This document shows, piece after piece, positions 61,074 to 64,000 of a DNA stretch of 64,000 bases. Position 1 is the stretch's first letter; every line of letters begins with the position of its first letter. Made by a program: the position numbers and the translations under genes. The DNA comes from Helicoverpa zea (taxonomy: Eukaryota; Arthropoda; Insecta; Lepidoptera; Noctuidae). Below the pieces are notes generated by a model, which searched no databases, was not told the DNA's origin, and saw nothing but the letters and a program-made list of their open reading frames with translations. The DNA lies in NCBI RefSeq assembly GCF_022581195.2, contig NC_061463.1, forward strand, positions 11,842,001-11,906,000, written 5' to 3'.

Positions 61074-61933
61074 AGTTCAACTCAGATTTGCGCGCGGCCC
61101 TATGTGTGCGTCGGCTTGTAAATATACAACTTTCATTCGTGTGACAGTGACGTCGTCCGAGCATGACGTGTTCTCATTGCTTTTTGTTATGGGTACAGTC
61201 GTTTACGAAAATGTCTAGTTCTTCACGGAGAAAATGTTTTAAGGAGTCAAGTAGCGTTTCAAAAAAATGAAACAACATTCAAAGCTTTTTATTATTACAT
61301 TTTACAGTTTATCATTATTTTCTCATACGGCTTTTCAAATTGACATTGACAGTATCTAAGAAATAAATGAAGTGAAATATCTAAGATGAATTAAATACTC
61401 CTTACATATTTTCTAGCTCGGGGTACGCGGACAATAAATAAATGTGTGGACTAAGAATGTAAAAGACCTATAATTTAGTATAATAATGGAAACAAAATGT
61501 GTGGGGAATTTTAAAAAATTATATTGCTTCGCATAATGTCGACCAAAATAAGACGGAAATAATGAAACTCATAAATGAACGTTTAAGTCAAATTGATGAA
61601 GGGATGTTGGGTAATACTTGTCGACATGTACAAAAGAAAAAAGAAGAATACTATAGACATTTTGACATGGAGTCAGAATTTATAATTAACATTGGTGAAA
61701 GTAGCGAATCCGAAAATACATCATTTGATTTTTCAAGTAGCGATACAGAATCATTCTGTATCGTATATAAATAAATAAACTAAATTACGTAATAACTGTA
61801 CTTTAAACAGCCGTATACAACCCCTAAATAACTGTATTTGTACCCGACTGTACCTCTTGTCACGCACACAAAGTCACTGTATATGTACAAGGGTTACCCA
61901 CACATAGGGCCGCGCGCACGACTGAGTTGAACT
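61074..61933. mobile_element. Decayed DNA transposon with 35-bp terminal inverted repeats
   Basis: The left end (61074-61108, AGTTCAACTCAG...GGCCCTATGTGTG) and right end (61899-61933) pair as inverted repeats with a few mismatches. Inner GGTACAGTCG/CGACTGTACC copies lie near 61193 and 61850. Inside lies the end of a transposase frame. At about 860 bp it is too short to be autonomous. Confidence 0.8.
61499..61774 (+). pseudogene. C-terminal remnant of an IS630/Tc1-mariner-type (DDE_3) transposase
   Basis: The open frame encodes 91 residues. The order WGILKNYIA, CRHVQKKKEEYYRHF, EFIINIGESSES and an acidic serine-rich tail matches the C-terminus of DDE_3-type transposase-like proteins common in insects, as I recall them. 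The catalytic Asp residues would lie further upstream and are absent; about 390 bp of unrelated or decayed sequence separates it from the left terminal repeat. The ATG at 61499 is therefore probably not a true start. Its position inside paired terminal repeats supports the assignment. Confidence 0.6.
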
Positions 61934-64000
61934 TACTACAAAGTTTATAAAAGCTTGAGCACGTGTTCGTCATACTATATACTAATAAAGTAGCTATAAA
62001 CATTATGGACACCTACTTAGCGCTTTTTAAGGAAATGTCAAGGAAATCAGTGTCATTTGGGCTATGTAAATTGATTTAGCCGTTTTTGCCGTCATATTTG
62101 GACTAATATCTAGGCAATTTAGCAAGAAAAACGCCTCGTTAAGTGACCACTAACTTTGAGTTATTATGTATTTAACATATTCTGCGTAGGTATTAAAGTA
62201 TCTAGTAAGTCTCAGAACAGAATCTAGGTAAGAACATAACAACATAAAATTATACCTAACCTGTAGAAAAATCAGGCACCTTATTTTAGTAAAAGTTGTA
62301 TATTTTGATACACTATGTATCTATAAATAGATAAATATCTACGCAATATACGGAAGGCAGGCAGTCATAAGTTGATCTCGATTCCTTGTCTATGCCCTCC
62401 CAGATTTTATTCGCCCTCATTACTCGTTCATAAATTATTGTTATGCCAATCATTCGCCGTGGGAGGTCTGTTATATTTGGCTTTATATTTCGGCTACCAC
62501 ATTCAATGATTCGATACGCAAAAACTTTTATAGTCTTCTTCAAATAAACACAAATAAGTTTTATTATGATGTCTCAGATGATCGCCCCAAATAATAAAAG
62601 ACGGATAAAAATAAAAGGGTTATTGTTTATAGGTAGGGTAGGTACGCGGGGGGCTTATTGTAACTCATACTTAGCTCGGTTTAACACATAAAACATACGG
62701 CGTTGGATCTATGCCATAAAACTAATTCTTAGGACTTCAGCTAGGTACCTATAAGATAGATACGTCTCTTTGCAAAATTTTTCGTTGCTGATACCCAATG
62801 TTAATACATATGAGGTACTCCTCCAAGTATTTGCAGAACTGTAATATACAGTTGCTGTAGCGGAATATAGCAGTAGCAATTGAGACCCCTACATCAAAGG
62901 AATATATTTTTTTACACGAAGATGTTAACTTATCGATTGCTCCGATTCCGCACTACTGCCTCGAACTCATAGATATAATTTCTTATATAATCTCCAACAG
63001 TCCTACATCATCATAACAATGACATTTCCAAGTATTTTTCTTTCTCTATAACTAGGCTTACAAAGTCACGCGGACGACTGGATATTAGCATGGATTTACA
63101 TGACCATCGCATCGTATGGAAAGCATAAATTCTCACAGACGCACGCCAGTGGCACCATTATTATAATATCACTGTTGCAGTTCCGTTATGTTGGTATTTG
63201 TTTTTCTTTTCTTTATCAGTTGCAGAAATGTTTTTTTTTAGATAGGAACATGTAAAATGAGTTTCAATTAAAATTTGGAAGGGAAAGCATGTTGTACCTA
63301 TTGTTACAATTTTGAAAGTTGAAATAAAGGGATATCGAACTGTACAGCATGAAACTAAATATTTTTGCCGTTAGCCGCTTCACGATAATTCATTCTCATA
63401 CGAACCACAAAAGGACATGCGAATTTTCCTGCTTTTCCCGCGTAATTTGCTGTCATCATCTGACAGTAATTTTTTTTCTGAATGACACAAGTACACGATG
63501 ACATTTCGCGATAGCAATCAACAATGCCAAGGACTCTTTTGTTTACGGTGCAATGGTCACCCATCGTTCCTCAGTATTATAGGTTATGAATACAAACAGC
63601 TATTAATACGGCCGGTAATGATCGCCGCCCTGTTAAGTGGCCAGCCGCTAGCTGATGACTTCTCATCCTTATTAAGAAAATGTTCTGAGAAAGAACTGAT
63701 CATAGGGGTATTGTTAATCAAAACTCATTATGAGTTAATTAACGTAAAGAGTGGAACGAGTACTGTCATTATGAAATGATGAATTTTAATACCTACTTTA
63801 GAAAGAATGAAAATTAAGCCGGCACGCAGATAACATTAGGATAAAATATGTGTATCGTTGCCGCCTACATACATTTTCTTGCTAGTTCAATAGGCAGTCG
63901 ACCTTTGATCATGTTTAAATGGCAGCGTGAAAACTAAATCGAATATTGCATTTAACAAACTATGAAACTGTTACATCAAAGCCGAGAGTTACATTCTAAT
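61934..64000. other. Right-hand intergenic end, nothing identified
   Basis: This is AT-rich sequence, possibly receptor promoter or a long 5' intron. Plus-strand ORF 63498-63779 (93 codons) and minus-strand ORF 62543-62313 have ordinary composition but no family I recognise. No repeats or RNA genes were seen. Confidence 0.5.

Noticed and set aside
63498..63779. 93-codon plus-strand ORF near the right end
   Set aside because: No motif, no splice context and no recognised family; kept only as part of the unassigned end region.
1..64000. CRISPR arrays, bacterial operons, endogenous viral genes
   Set aside because: No regularly spaced direct repeats, no operonic genes, and no viral capsid, envelope or polymerase sequence; the only reverse transcriptase belongs to a LINE.

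Overview
This window is nuclear DNA of an insect, most probably a moth or butterfly (Lepidoptera). The evidence is AT-rich intergenic DNA, short coding exons with GT/AG introns from about 70 bp to 9 kb, insect-like protein sequences, and repeat families I recognise from moth genomes: a tRNA-derived SINE, a repeat whose ends pair as GGGTTCCG/CGGAACCC and that carries a GACA run, and many palindromic elements. No bacterial, organellar or viral gene was found.

Layout from left to right. Positions 1-1081 are a long foldback (inverted repeat) element. About 1.1-2.9 kb may be the 3' end of a plus-strand gene lying mostly outside the window. At 4293-6651 (minus) lies a three-exon Golgi PAP phosphatase (BPNT2/IMPAD1-like). 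At 12624-18705 (plus) lies a six-exon serine palmitoyltransferase subunit 1 (SPTLC1). These two genes are head to head, and a nearly complete, apparently intact two-ORF non-LTR retrotransposon (about 7.0-12.45 kb, minus) sits in the promoter interval between them. A six-exon tektin gene (20965-23205, minus) and a ten-exon DDX5/p68-type DEAD-box helicase (24056-30964, plus) form a second head-to-head pair. The mitochondrial ATP synthase subunit d gene (33359-34400, minus) follows. The right half is one large rhodopsin-class receptor gene of the Tre1/Moody type (36991-60893, minus). Its five coding exons are separated by introns of 5-9 kb that are filled with nested repeats. A decayed DNA transposon with 35-bp terminal repeats and a transposase remnant (61074-61933) lies just upstream of the receptor's 5' exon. 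The last 2 kb hold nothing I can identify.

The genes do not form a pathway: lipid and sulfate housekeeping, sperm axoneme, RNA helicase, respiration and cell signalling simply neighbour each other. I did not find a convincing new biological system. The points most worth following are: the retrotransposon inside a bidirectional promoter; the helicase, whose start codon is split by an intron and which shows a possible in-frame cassette exon, a possible poison exon and two possible C-termini; a perfect 64-bp-TIR MITE ending 16 bp before the AG of a helicase splice acceptor; and a family of roughly 1.1-kb foldback elements present twice. All exon boundaries were deduced by eye from reading frame, splice consensus and family conservation.
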